Assembly (NCBI GenBank): GCA_964515905.1
Contig: CAZEWK010000045.1
Span: forward strand, 30,375 to 94,374
Length of the DNA: 64,000 nt
From: GCA-2712985 sp964515905
Lineage (GTDB): Bacteria; Pseudomonadota; Alphaproteobacteria; UBA7887
Reading direction: 5' to 3'
The notes beneath the pieces were generated by a model. The model saw nothing but the letters and a program-made list of their open reading frames with translations, made no database searches and was not told the origin of the DNA. The position numbers were made by a program, and so were the translations under genes. Each line of letters begins with the position of its first letter. The first letter of the stretch is position 1. Of this stretch, positions 43,767-52,361 are shown piece after piece.

Positions 43767-44692
43767 GTCTATATAAAGTCTCCGATCGAGCACATTTCTT
43801 TTCGCTTTTGACATGTGGGGCTGTCTTTCTTCAAATACTTCTTGGCGTGGTGACTCGGTTAACAGGGTCGGGTCTAGCATGTCCGGACTGGCCATTATGT
43901 TATGGGCTATGGTTTCCCACAGCCAATGCACTGGCTAGTATCCCAGAAGTTGACTATAGCTTTGGTCAAGTAATGTTGGAATGGGGCCATAGATGCAATG
44001 CTGTAATCTTAGTGGCGCCACTTGTGCTGTATGTTTTTATTCTGACGTTACGAGATAAACAAAGCGCACCTATTCTTTGGAAAATAGGCGGAGCAGCATT
44101 GGTGACACTGTTGCTTCAAAGTGCTGTTGGGGGCCTCACGGTGTTCGATCGTAATAGCCCATGGTCTGTTGCTACTCATCTTAGTTTAGCATTATTTTTG
44201 CTGGCTCTTGTTGTGAGCCTCACAAGACTAAAAGGCTTATCCGTTGGTGAATCAAGCAATATCAAGATAACTCAATTTAGTGCTATCTCAGCGGTTCTTG
44301 CAGTTCTCGTTTTGGTAACAATTATATCAGGGGCAGTGGTAGCAAAAAGTTGGGCCGCTTTGGCCTGCAGTGGCTGGCCGTTGTGCAATGGCGAACTTAT
44401 ACCATCCTTTCTCGAGAAAGACGTGGCTTTGCATATGTCCCATCGGTTCTTGGCTTTGGTAACTGTTCTTAGTCTTTTTGGATTTTCCTATAAAATAAGG
44501 GAGCTTCGTTTTATTTATCCTTTGATAGTTCTGCAGATTCTTATTGGTGCTTTGGTGTTGGTCATTTATGCGGGGGATTCTCTTTTATTTCAGGTGCTGC
44601 TTGGTATGGTGCATCAAACTTTTGCCGTTATAATATTTACCGTTTTGGTTTGGTTATTTTGGAGTCCGACGGTTCACCATGCTGGGAAATAG
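43763..44692 (+). CDS. ctaA: Heme A synthase (cysteine-pair type)
   Basis: CtaA/Cox15 oxidises heme o to heme a. Eight membrane helices over 309 residues form two similar halves. Four conserved His regions are visible: EWGHRCNA, THLSLAL, MSHRFLAL and VHQTFAV. It carries two cysteine pairs, CPDWPLC in the first half and CSGWPLC in the second. These resemble the Bacillus/Aquifex and gammaproteobacterial type rather than the longer, cysteine-free form common in Alphaproteobacteria and mitochondria (from general knowledge). GTG start, coupled to surf1. Confidence 0.9.
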   Translation: MSLYKVSDRAHFFSLLTCGAVFLQILLGVVTRLTGSGLACPDWPLCYGLWFPTANALASIPEVDYSFGQVMLEWGHRCNAVILVAPLVLYVFILTLRDKQSAPILWKIGGAALVTLLLQSAVGGLTVFDRNSPWSVATHLSLALFLLALVVSLTRLKGLSVGESSNIKITQFSAISAVLAVLVLVTIISGAVVAKSWAALACSGWPLCNGELIPSFLEKDVALHMSHRFLALVTVLSLFGFSYKIRELRFIYPLIVLQILIGALVLVIYAGDSLLFQVLLGMVHQTFAVIIFTVLVWLFWSPTVHHAGK

Positions 44693-44702
44693 GTAATAAC
44701 TA

Positions 44703-46205
44703 GTGGAATCTTACCAGGAGCTTGAAAAGAGATTTAGACGGTTATCCTTACTTGATGAAGCGCAGGCGGTATTGGGTTGGGATTGGGCAACAATGATGCC
44801 GGAAGGCGGTGCTGCGAGTCGGGCTGCGCAGTCCGCCGAGCTAAGTGTAATTAGGCATGAGTTTCTATCAGATCCAAGGGTGGAGGTTTGCCTTGAAAAG
44901 GCCGAGGCTAATATTGAACAACTCGATGAATGGCAGATGGCTAATCTCCTAGAAATGCGTCGAATGTGGCTCCATAATTCGGCTCTTCCAGCAAGCCTGG
45001 TTTCGGAGATAACACAGGCTAACTCGTTGTGTGAATTGGCTTGGCGCAACGCGAGATCGGAAAATAATTTTTCTATTCTTTTGCCACAATTTGAGAGAGT
45101 TGTTTCCCTAATAAAGGAAAAATCACAGGCAAAGGCAGAAGTATTGTCGCTAAAGCCATACGACGCCTTGTTGGACCAGTATGAACCGGCTGGACGCACT
45201 ACCTATATTGACCCACTGTTCGATGACTTGTCGGAGTTCCTTCCAGGATTCACGGATAAAGTTATTGAATTTCAAAGAAGATCAAGGCCCGCTGAAAAAT
45301 TATTTAGGCGGTCGTTGTGTGAGACAAAACAACGACAACTGTGTGAAACTCTCATGAAGATGGTTGGCTTTCCCTTCACACACGGTCGCCTAGATGAGAG
45401 CCATCACCCATTTTCAGGGGGAACGCCAGAAGATCTTCGTATTACCACCAGATATGACGCGAGAGATTTTACCACCGCTATGCTGGCTGTACTGCATGAA
45501 ACAGGCCATGCTCTTTATGATCATGGTTTGCCAAAATCTTGGCGATATCAGCCCGTGGGGGGACCATTGGGTATGAGTATCCACGAGAGTCAATCTTTGT
45601 TGATGGAAATGCAGGTTTGCCGTTCACCTGAATTTATTCGCGCCATTCTTCCTCATATAAGTGAAGTTATTGATAGTGGGAGTGGGCCCATCACGGAATC
45701 AAGCTTGTTGCGCCACTATCATCTAGTCGAACGTGGTTTAATCCGAGTTGACGCGGATGAAGTCACTTATCCAAGTCATGTAATTTTACGGTATAAATTA
45801 GAAAAAATGCTTGTTTCCGGAGAATTGCTTCCTAGAGATCTACCCGATGCTTGGCACGCTAGCATGCAGGATATTGTAGGAGCAAAACTCCATATTGGTG
45901 ATAATAGCAATGGATGCATGCAAGATATTCACTGGTATGGCGGCGATTTTGGTTATTTCCCCACATACACATTAGGTGCTTTGAGCGCGGCGCAGTTTTT
46001 TGAGGCAGCGAAAAATCAGGTTTCTAATCTTTTGACAAGTATTGAGCAGGGTGACTTTGAGCCGTTGCATGGTTGGTTGGGAAAACACATACACTCGTTA
46101 GGGTGCTCGGTTCCAGCTAGCGAACTAATAATTCGTGTCACTGGTAAAGGCTTGACTACGAGTCCATTTAAAGAACATCTACAGTCACGGTATTTAAATC
46201 ACTAA
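44703..46205 (+). CDS. M32 family carboxypeptidase (Taq type)
   Basis: A cytosolic metallocarboxypeptidase that removes C-terminal residues from peptides. The zinc motif HETGH is in MLAVLHETGHALYDHG (about residue 268), with the third ligand region in MSIHESQSLLMEMQ, and DIHWYGGDFGYFPTYTLGALSAAQ near the C-terminus; these match the M32 family. Its 500 residues are normal. GTG start ten bases after ctaA. Its stop overlaps the stop of the convergent FMN reductase. Confidence 0.94.
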   Translation: MESYQELEKRFRRLSLLDEAQAVLGWDWATMMPEGGAASRAAQSAELSVIRHEFLSDPRVEVCLEKAEANIEQLDEWQMANLLEMRRMWLHNSALPASLVSEITQANSLCELAWRNARSENNFSILLPQFERVVSLIKEKSQAKAEVLSLKPYDALLDQYEPAGRTTYIDPLFDDLSEFLPGFTDKVIEFQRRSRPAEKLFRRSLCETKQRQLCETLMKMVGFPFTHGRLDESHHPFSGGTPEDLRITTRYDARDFTTAMLAVLHETGHALYDHGLPKSWRYQPVGGPLGMSIHESQSLLMEMQVCRSPEFIRAILPHISEVIDSGSGPITESSLLRHYHLVERGLIRVDADEVTYPSHVILRYKLEKMLVSGELLPRDLPDAWHASMQDIVGAKLHIGDNSNGCMQDIHWYGGDFGYFPTYTLGALSAAQFFEAAKNQVSNLLTSIEQGDFEPLHGWLGKHIHSLGCSVPASELIIRVTGKGLTTSPFKEHLQSRYLNH

Positions 46206-46798
46206 GAGTCCTCATTTTCTGTTTGTAATTTTCTGATTACTTTTGTTAAAGAGTCACCGAGGCTCATTATCTCTTGATGTTTTCCTCTATCAGAGAGTTC
46301 GCCGGTTTGTGTAAAAGCACTACTAGTATTCGACAGAGTAACATGTTGGGGGAGTACAAGAACCCCAATATTTTCAAGTACTTGTTTTAACTGGGTTAAA
46401 CCTCGTAATCCTCCAAGGGATCCTGGAGAAGCGCTCATGAGTACAGCGGTTTTATTAGAAAAAGCCTTGAGTCTTGTCTCTCCCGAAAGCGGTCGCGAAA
46501 TCCAATCAATTACATTTTTGATCAATGGTGAGTAGCCACTATTATATTCTGGCGATGCCAGCAGCAGCCCACTGTGTTCTGACATCAAAAGTTTTAATTC
46601 CTTAGCATGGTCAGGAATCCCTTGAGAGGCCTCCAGGTCACCGTCGTAAATTGGCATCGAGTAGTCTGACAGATTTATTTGTGTCACCATTGCTCCGGAA
46701 AGTCGTGCACCTTCCGATGCAATATCGACTAACTTTTGGTTCCACGAATTAGTTCTTGTGCTACCAGCGAAAGCAAGGATACAAGGATTAGTTGGCAT
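46202..46798 (-). CDS. NADPH-dependent FMN reductase family protein
   Basis: A flavodoxin-fold oxidoreductase of 198 residues. The FMN phosphate loop is AFAGSTRTNSWNQKL at the N-terminus; the isoalloxazine region is LASPEYNSGYSPLIKNVIDWISRP, and SASPGSLGGLRGL follows. These are characteristic of the NADPH-dependent FMN/chromate/quinone reductases (ChrR-like). The physiological substrate is unknown. It follows the desaturase gene by 15 bases on the same strand and is probably cotranscribed with it. Confidence 0.9.
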   Translation of the reverse strand: MPTNPCILAFAGSTRTNSWNQKLVDIASEGARLSGAMVTQINLSDYSMPIYDGDLEASQGIPDHAKELKLLMSEHSGLLLASPEYNSGYSPLIKNVIDWISRPLSGETRLKAFSNKTAVLMSASPGSLGGLRGLTQLKQVLENIGVLVLPQHVTLSNTSSAFTQTGELSDRGKHQEIMSLGDSLTKVIRKLQTENEDS

Positions 46799-46813
46799 AG
46801 AGTGACCCCACTA

Positions 46814-47836
46814 TTAGTTAACTCTGGGGTGATCGCTGAACAAAGTGCTAAGTGTCTTCCAAATAGATCGTACTTCAGCGCTTTCAGGAAGGCCCAGTTT
46901 GGTCATTTGGTCGTGACAAGCGGGAAGATTGTAGTGCGGAATTGAAGGGTATACATGATGCTCCATATGATAGTTTACATGGTGTGGGAAAAGAAAAAAT
47001 CTGAACCACTTGGGTGAGATGTTCGTTCGTGCTGCTGTCACTGGAGACTCCAGGTTGTTTACGGCTCCGTGTTCGCAAAGTGCTCGAAGGCGTAGGAGTG
47101 CGGGAACCACGGTTGCTAAGGGAAGGATCCATAGAATCAGATATTCCAAAACAAACCCGGTGATTATAGAAATGAAAAACCCAGCTAAATGGGCAGCGGC
47201 AACTATGTAACGGTCAATTCGAGCCGCAGTAAGTAGACTGAAAGATGTGTCCTGTGATCGTAAATTACGTGCTCCCATTGCACCGTTTTGTGATAGACAC
47301 CCAAAAAAATAGCCATATGTTTTCCACGCTGTGAGCCCGCAAAGGTCTCGCAGCAGTTTTTTGATAAGATAAATACGTCCACGCGGGTATCCGCCATGAA
47401 GTGGAATGTCGGGATCATTTTCCTGGTACAAATAATTATGATGTAGCCGGTGAATAATCCGATAAGTGCACATGGAAATTCCCGCCATGGTTCCACATGT
47501 TCTGCCAATCCATTCATTTAGTTGGCGTGGTTCGAAAAGTCGATAATGGGTCGCTTCATGGGCCAGAACAATTAGTGCGTGTTGCTGCGTTGCTATTATC
47601 ACTATCACAATTACTAAAACTAATGGCTGCCAGAAAAATAACCCTATCAGCAGCGCCATAGACAATATTAGTAAAGTTTGGCAAACGGAATATGTGGACT
47701 GACGATTATCGATTTTTGTCAATTTATTAAGCTGTTCAGGAGACAGAAATATTACTTTTTCAGGCACTGTGGCTGGCCGCATATCGTTATTGAAATCTTC
47801 TCCATGGATGGTCACGTCGGTTAACATGGAATGCAT
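46814..47836 (-). CDS. Membrane fatty acid desaturase family protein
   Basis: A di-iron membrane enzyme that introduces a double bond or hydroxyl group into a lipid acyl chain or carotenoid-like molecule. The three His boxes are intact: HEATHYRLF, HRLHHNYLYQENDPD and HMEHHVYPSIPHYNLP. There are hydrophobic segments at about residues 55-90 and 205-245. At 340 residues it resembles short-chain bacterial desaturases. Starts at 47836 and 47827 are both possible. Directly upstream of the FMN reductase; that protein could supply electrons, but this is only suggested by position. Confidence 0.92.
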   Translation of the reverse strand: MHSMLTDVTIHGEDFNNDMRPATVPEKVIFLSPEQLNKLTKIDNRQSTYSVCQTLLILSMALLIGLFFWQPLVLVIVIVIIATQQHALIVLAHEATHYRLFEPRQLNEWIGRTCGTMAGISMCTYRIIHRLHHNYLYQENDPDIPLHGGYPRGRIYLIKKLLRDLCGLTAWKTYGYFFGCLSQNGAMGARNLRSQDTSFSLLTAARIDRYIVAAAHLAGFFISIITGFVLEYLILWILPLATVVPALLRLRALCEHGAVNNLESPVTAARTNISPKWFRFFLFPHHVNYHMEHHVYPSIPHYNLPACHDQMTKLGLPESAEVRSIWKTLSTLFSDHPRVN

Positions 47837-47890
47837 TCGTTTGAAGCTAAATGAGTACTTAGTTTATCGTAAGTATTGACTTTAAAAGTG

Positions 47891-48184
47891 TTAACGTTCG
47901 GGTGGTCGAGGTAAAGAGGAAAAAGGGAATGGTACTGCCTCACTTGCAAAACATAAAAATGCAAGTATTTGCCCTAAATATAAATTAAGTCGAGTCGTAA
48001 ACTGCAGGAGATTATCATTTTCTGTATCATTTATAATTGCCAACAAAAACTGAACTAGGGCTAGGAAAAAAATAAACCAAAGAAGGATGTATGCGATTAT
48101 CGCAAACAGGACCATATATAGAGCCCGCTGCCAAAGTGGTGGGTCAATGGTGATCATTGTCGGTTTCCTCGGATTACTCGCCAA
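47891..48184 (-). CDS. DUF4389 membrane protein
   Basis: A 88-97-residue membrane protein with one long or two close hydrophobic segments (ALYMVLFAIIAYILLWFIFF and LVQFLLAI), then a polar C-terminus with LNLYLGQILAFLCFASEAVPFPFSSLP, the mark of DUF4389. Its function is unknown. The TTG at 48184 has a good GGAG site; the first ATG is at 48157. A small frame ends inside its start region (48174-48281). It lies 54 bases upstream of the desaturase gene. Confidence 0.8.
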   Translation of the reverse strand: MASNPRKPTMITIDPPLWQRALYMVLFAIIAYILLWFIFFLALVQFLLAIINDTENDNLLQFTTRLNLYLGQILAFLCFASEAVPFPFSSLPRPPER

Positions 48185-48281
48185 GGTCCATCTCCTTATT
48201 TACAAGTCCTTTTTTTGCCGCAGCCTCAAGTATATCACGCGATTCGTACGATATATTCAACAAAGACTGAAATTTTCGCAA
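48174..48281 (-). CDS. Possible small protein overlapping the DUF4389 start
   Basis: A short frame on the minus strand, read from TTG at 48281 to TAA at 48174-48176, encodes about 35 residues. It is helical and charged (SYESRDILEAAAKKGLVNKEMD), with composition typical of coding sequence. The frame stays open ~20 codons further upstream without an ATG. No clear ribosome site precedes it. The GGAG in its last codons would serve as the ribosome site of the DUF4389 gene, an arrangement seen in coupled genes. No family recognised. Confidence 0.3.
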   Translation of the reverse strand: MRKFQSLLNISYESRDILEAAAKKGLVNKEMDLGE

Positions 48282-48360
48282 TTTGTTTGGGTGTGATGTA
48301 ATAGTTTCTCCATTACTTTTATGTATACACTATTTCCTGTGCCAAGAAAAAAATAGTGGT

Positions 48361-48867
48361 TTAATGTTTATTGCGATTTAGTCCCATATTCGCACTCATT
48401 CCCGGGGGTGGAGGGAGTCCGTCGTGAGCCACTCTAATCAAACCGAGACGGTCCAATGCGTTCTTAGGCATTGCTGCCGCCCGACGCTTAGACTGACTAA
48501 CGTGAAGTGTCATCAATTCGTTTGTCGCAGCTAAATAATTTTCCTTATCGTGGTACATTGAGTGAGCGTAATGTATTCTTTTTTCATCGAAGTCAAATAG
48601 GTGTGTTTCGAATCTAAGCACATCATTTTCTCCGACCTCTGCGATGTAACTAAGATGCGCCTCTAGGGTAAAGGTGGTTCCATCAGTTGTTTGGGCGTAC
48701 TCCGCTCCTAGTCCTATCCAATCAAATAGGGCGTCAGTAGCATGATCAAAGGCTAGGAGATAATAAGCCATGTTCAGGTGTCCATTGTAGTCTATCCATT
48801 CTGGTCTCACGGTTTCTTTGTACAATGAAAGAGGTGCTGATATATCGGAGTTGGGTTTCATTAGCAT
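48361..48867 (-). CDS. Hotdog-fold acyl-CoA thioesterase family protein
   Basis: A cytosolic thioesterase-like protein of the 4HBT/hotdog superfamily. The motif WIDYNGHLNMAYYLLAFDHATDALFDWIG has the Asp and Asn-Gly-His of the family active region, and HLSYIAEVGENDVLRFETHLFDFDEKRIHYAHSMYH is the long central strand pair. It resembles the thioesterases linked with carnitine metabolism. The C-terminal ~20 residues are proline-rich. ATG at 48867 or 48861. It is divergent from the D-lactate dehydrogenase gene. Confidence 0.85.
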   Translation of the reverse strand: MLMKPNSDISAPLSLYKETVRPEWIDYNGHLNMAYYLLAFDHATDALFDWIGLGAEYAQTTDGTTFTLEAHLSYIAEVGENDVLRFETHLFDFDEKRIHYAHSMYHDKENYLAATNELMTLHVSQSKRRAAAMPKNALDRLGLIRVAHDGLPPPPGMSANMGLNRNKH

Positions 48868-49050
48868 CAAAGTATGTGATCCTGCTGTTTTTGCGGTTTA
48901 TTGTGTTAACGTTGCTAGAGTTCCGTTGTGTCTACTTCGAACTGAGACTTCCCGCATTTGTTTCCTGGGTATTAAAATTAATTTTTAATAAAGTCTAGTG
49001 ATTGTCTGCCATCAACGATGGAGTAGGCTTATATTGATAGCGTTGTCTGT

Positions 49051-49097
49051 TTAAGGCAAAAATCAAATTAATAGAACTTAAGGCAAAAACCTATAAT
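49051..49097 (+). promoter_or_regulatory. Promoter with 12-base direct repeats before the D-lactate dehydrogenase gene
   Basis: TTAAGGCAAAAA occurs twice, at 49051-49062 and 49078-49089, a 27-base period. The second copy abuts a perfect -10 box TATAAT (49092-49097). TTAATA at 49068-49073 can serve as the -35 box with an 18-base spacer. The repeats overlap the promoter like operator half-sites. The 48871-49196 gap holds nothing else that I recognise; the gene starts ~95 bases downstream of the -10, leaving a leader. Confidence 0.45.
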
Positions 49098-49196
49098 CAG
49101 TTAGGAATGAAATAACTACTATCCTAATTTGGGTGTAAAGCCAATTTAGGATATAAGAGAGGGTTTTCCAAATCTTTGAGAACGGAATTTTAAGCT

Positions 49197-50603
49197 ATGG
49201 TTATTTCTAACAAGGATCTTAAACGGCGGATGGATCCCTCTAGCCCTTTGATAAACCATCTATTTACTCTTCTAGGTGAACGACTAACAACTTCTGAGGC
49301 TGTTTGCGAGCGGCACGGAACAGATGAGTCATTTCACTCGCCGCACAGGCCTGACGTGGTAGTATTTCCGCATTCGACCGAAGAGATTAGCGAAATAGTC
49401 AAGCTTTGTGCCCAGTATCATGCCCCGGTGATTGCCTACGGGACAGGTACATCTTTAGAAGGACACGTAGCAGCCCTCTATGGCGGTGTTTGTGTGGATT
49501 TAGGCGGCATGAACAAGGTTTTAAGAGTTAACCAAGACGATCTTGATTGTACGGTGCAGGCAGGGGTTACCAGAAAACAACTGAATGAATATCTAAGGGA
49601 TACTGGCCTTTTCTTCCCGGTTGATCCGGGGGCTGATGCTTCCATCGGTGGAATGGCTTCGACAAGAGCGAGCGGGACAAACGCTGTTCGTTACGGTACG
49701 ATGCGTGAGCTCGTTATGTCTGTTAACGTGGTTTTGTCTGACGGTCGAGTAGTTCAGACTGCACGACGCAGTCGAAAATCCTCTGCTGGTTATGATCTGA
49801 CGCGTTTGTTCGTGGGTTCTGAGGGTACATTAGGTATTATAAGTGAAGTAACGCTAAAACTATTTGGAATACCTGAAGCAATAGCATCCGCTGTTTGCTC
49901 ATTTCAAACGATCGAAGATGCGGTGAACTCGGTCATAGCATCGATTCAATCTGGTATACCTGTTGCTCGTATAGAACTGCTTGACGATATTACTATGCGC
50001 GGGATTAATAATTTTTCCAAGACGGACTACCCGGTAGCTCAAACTCTCTTTTACGAGTTTCATGGCACGAAGGCTGGTGTGGAAGAGCAGTCTCGCCAGG
50101 CTCAAGATATCGCGGCAGAGTTTGGTGGGGGTAACTTCCAGTGGGAAACTAGACCGGAAGATAGAAGTCGTCTTTGGCAAGCACGGCACGATGCGCTCTA
50201 TGCGATGAATGCGCTGCGGCCTGGATCCAAGCCAATGGTTACAGATGTTTGTGTGCCAATATCCCGGCTCTCCGAATGTATTGCTGAAACCAAACATGAT
50301 ATAGATGGCTCGACCATAGAAGCACCAATCGCGGGTCATGTCGGCGACGGAAACTTTCATGTCGTTTATCTGTTGGATCCAAGTAATAAACAAGAAATCG
50401 AGGAAGCTGAAAATATGCACGATAAGCTCGTAATGCGAGCGTTAGCTATGGGTGGAACATGCACTGGAGAGCACGGCATCGGCTATGGGAAAATCGATTT
50501 TCTGAATGCCGAGCTTGGAGAGGGTGTTGGGGTCATGAGAGAGATTAAGAAAGCTCTTGATCCTGACAATATTATGAATCCTGGTAAGGTGGTACCGCTA
50601 TAA
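49197..50603 (+). CDS. dld: FAD-linked D-lactate/2-hydroxyacid dehydrogenase (DLD/GlcD type)
   Basis: This enzyme oxidises D-lactate (or a related 2-hydroxy acid) and gives electrons to quinone or cytochrome c. The PCMH-type FAD domain carries VIAYGTGTSLEGHV, DLDCTVQAGVTRKQL, PVDPGADASIGGMASTRASGTNAVRYG and FVGSEGTLGIISEV. The C-terminal substrate domain has GHVGDGNFHVV with the catalytic His region and GTCTGEHGIGYGK. Its 468 residues match the DLD/mitochondrial D-lactate dehydrogenase-like group. It has no signal peptide. Downstream selO is ~100 bases away. Confidence 0.9.
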   Translation: MVISNKDLKRRMDPSSPLINHLFTLLGERLTTSEAVCERHGTDESFHSPHRPDVVVFPHSTEEISEIVKLCAQYHAPVIAYGTGTSLEGHVAALYGGVCVDLGGMNKVLRVNQDDLDCTVQAGVTRKQLNEYLRDTGLFFPVDPGADASIGGMASTRASGTNAVRYGTMRELVMSVNVVLSDGRVVQTARRSRKSSAGYDLTRLFVGSEGTLGIISEVTLKLFGIPEAIASAVCSFQTIEDAVNSVIASIQSGIPVARIELLDDITMRGINNFSKTDYPVAQTLFYEFHGTKAGVEEQSRQAQDIAAEFGGGNFQWETRPEDRSRLWQARHDALYAMNALRPGSKPMVTDVCVPISRLSECIAETKHDIDGSTIEAPIAGHVGDGNFHVVYLLDPSNKQEIEEAENMHDKLVMRALAMGGTCTGEHGIGYGKIDFLNAELGEGVGVMREIKKALDPDNIMNPGKVVPL

Positions 50604-50700
50604 GTGCGTGTTGGGAGATGGGAATTATTCCTACTTAGAATTAAGTAACAGGAATTTGGCCGTTCTTCTAGAATAAGGGAATCTTTTTTGTATCGGACTG

Positions 50701-52188
50701 ATGGAAAACGCAACAACGCTTAACTTTGACAATACCTACGCTCGATTGCCGGAAAGATTTTTCGCGCGTCTTGAGCCCACCCCTGTACGTTTCCCTACTC
50801 TTATCAAACTAAATGAAAAATTGGCGATATATTTAGGCTTAGATCCGACTTTTCTTTCTACAACCGACGGAATAGAGATTCTGTCAGGTAATAGAACGCC
50901 TACAGGATCAGAGCCTCTCGCAATGGCGTATGCTGGTCACCAATTTGGTAATTGGGTGCCCCAATTGGGAGATGGCCGTGCAATTCTCCTTGGTGAATTG
51001 TTAGCGAAGGATAGATCAAGATTTGATATACAGTTGAAAGGCTCAGGCAGAACTCCTTTCTCAAGGATGGGGGATGGAAGAGCGGTTCTTGGCCCAGTCT
51101 TGCGAGAGTATATTGTTAGTGAAGCCATGCATTTCCTCGGAATTCCAACTACAAGGGCTCTTGCTGCGGTTTCTACAGGGGAACAAATTACTCGTGAAAA
51201 TCTCCTCCCGGGGGCAATTTTAACCCGTGTCGCAAAGAGTCATATTCGGGTTGGTACATTTCAATTTTTTGCTGCACGTGACGATAGTGAGGCGGTTCGT
51301 GCGTTAGCAAATTATACAATAATTCGTAACTTCCCAGATATAGAAATAGATATATCACCCTATCAGAATTTACTGAAGGCAGTGGTTTCGAAACAAGCAG
51401 AACTGATTGCTCGTTGGCAGTTAATCGGTTTTATCCACGGAGTTATGAACACCGATAATACTTCGATTGTTGGAGAGACAATTGACTACGGCCCGTGTGC
51501 TTTTATGGACTTCTATCATTTAGACACTGTTTATAGCTCTATTGATCAATCGGGTCGGTATGCCTTTGGAAATCAGCCTGGAATCGGATATTGGAATCTT
51601 GGGTGTTTTGCCCAAACTTTGTTACCCCTGATCAATGAGGATCCTGAAAAAGCGCTTGAACAGGCCCAAGAGATTCTCGAGACATACCCGAATCTCTACC
51701 AGGAAAATTACTTAAAGGGTTTATGTGAGAAGATGGGTTTTTCTATGAAGAGCAAAAAAGATCAGAAATTAGCTATGGAGTTATTGGGAATAATGCAGGA
51801 AAACGAAGCAGATTATACTTCGACATTTCGAGGATTGTGCTCAATAGTCTCAGGTGCTGGGAATGGAGAGGCTAATGTGAGAGATTTGTTTAATGAACCG
51901 GCGCAATTCGACAAATGGCAGCTCAAATGGCAGCAACGGCTATATGAAGAAACTGAGTCCATGTCAGAACTAAGTAAAAAAATGAGAACTGTTAATCCCG
52001 CTTTTATTCCAAGGAATCATATCATTGAGGAGGCTATTGAAGCGGCGATAACCAGAGAGGATTTTTCTCTGTTCCATCGGTCGGTTGAGATCTTATCAAT
52101 GCCTTATGAAGATCAACCAGGGAACGAAAAATATTCGGTGCCACCTCGTTCAGAACAAGTTGTTCGAGCAACGTACTGTGGCACCTAA
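50701..52188 (+). CDS. selO: SelO family protein adenylyltransferase (YdiU/UPF0061)
   Basis: SelO is a pseudokinase-fold enzyme that AMPylates proteins, protecting cells from oxidative stress. Signature stretches are AYAGHQFGNWVPQLGDGRAILLGE, the nucleotide loop QLKGSGRTPFSRMGDGRAVL, EYIVSEAMHFLGIPTTRAL, HGVMNTDNTSIVGETIDYGPCAF (metal region) and QPGIGYWNLGCFAQTL. Its 495 residues are in the family range. Bacterial forms lack selenocysteine; this one ends RATYCGT with an ordinary Cys at that place. ATG at 50701. Confidence 0.95.
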   Translation: MENATTLNFDNTYARLPERFFARLEPTPVRFPTLIKLNEKLAIYLGLDPTFLSTTDGIEILSGNRTPTGSEPLAMAYAGHQFGNWVPQLGDGRAILLGELLAKDRSRFDIQLKGSGRTPFSRMGDGRAVLGPVLREYIVSEAMHFLGIPTTRALAAVSTGEQITRENLLPGAILTRVAKSHIRVGTFQFFAARDDSEAVRALANYTIIRNFPDIEIDISPYQNLLKAVVSKQAELIARWQLIGFIHGVMNTDNTSIVGETIDYGPCAFMDFYHLDTVYSSIDQSGRYAFGNQPGIGYWNLGCFAQTLLPLINEDPEKALEQAQEILETYPNLYQENYLKGLCEKMGFSMKSKKDQKLAMELLGIMQENEADYTSTFRGLCSIVSGAGNGEANVRDLFNEPAQFDKWQLKWQQRLYEETESMSELSKKMRTVNPAFIPRNHIIEEAIEAAITREDFSLFHRSVEILSMPYEDQPGNEKYSVPPRSEQVVRATYCGT

Positions 52189-52361
52189 GTTTGAACACTA
52201 AAAACTATTGCTTCATGTTTCTACAGCCTATGTGAGTGACCATATTTTGGGATTTATGGTAAAGGGCGCCCACACCAGGCAAATGGCGAGAGCGTGGATT
52301 TACTGCAGGAGACTAGCAAAACTAAGATTTCGTTGGAGACCAAGAATATTTGTGCTGCAAT

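Noticed and set aside
47891..47940. Desaturase and DUF4389 as a toxin-antitoxin or other paired system
   Set aside because: Both are ordinary membrane proteins with a 54-base gap; nothing beyond adjacency supports a paired function.
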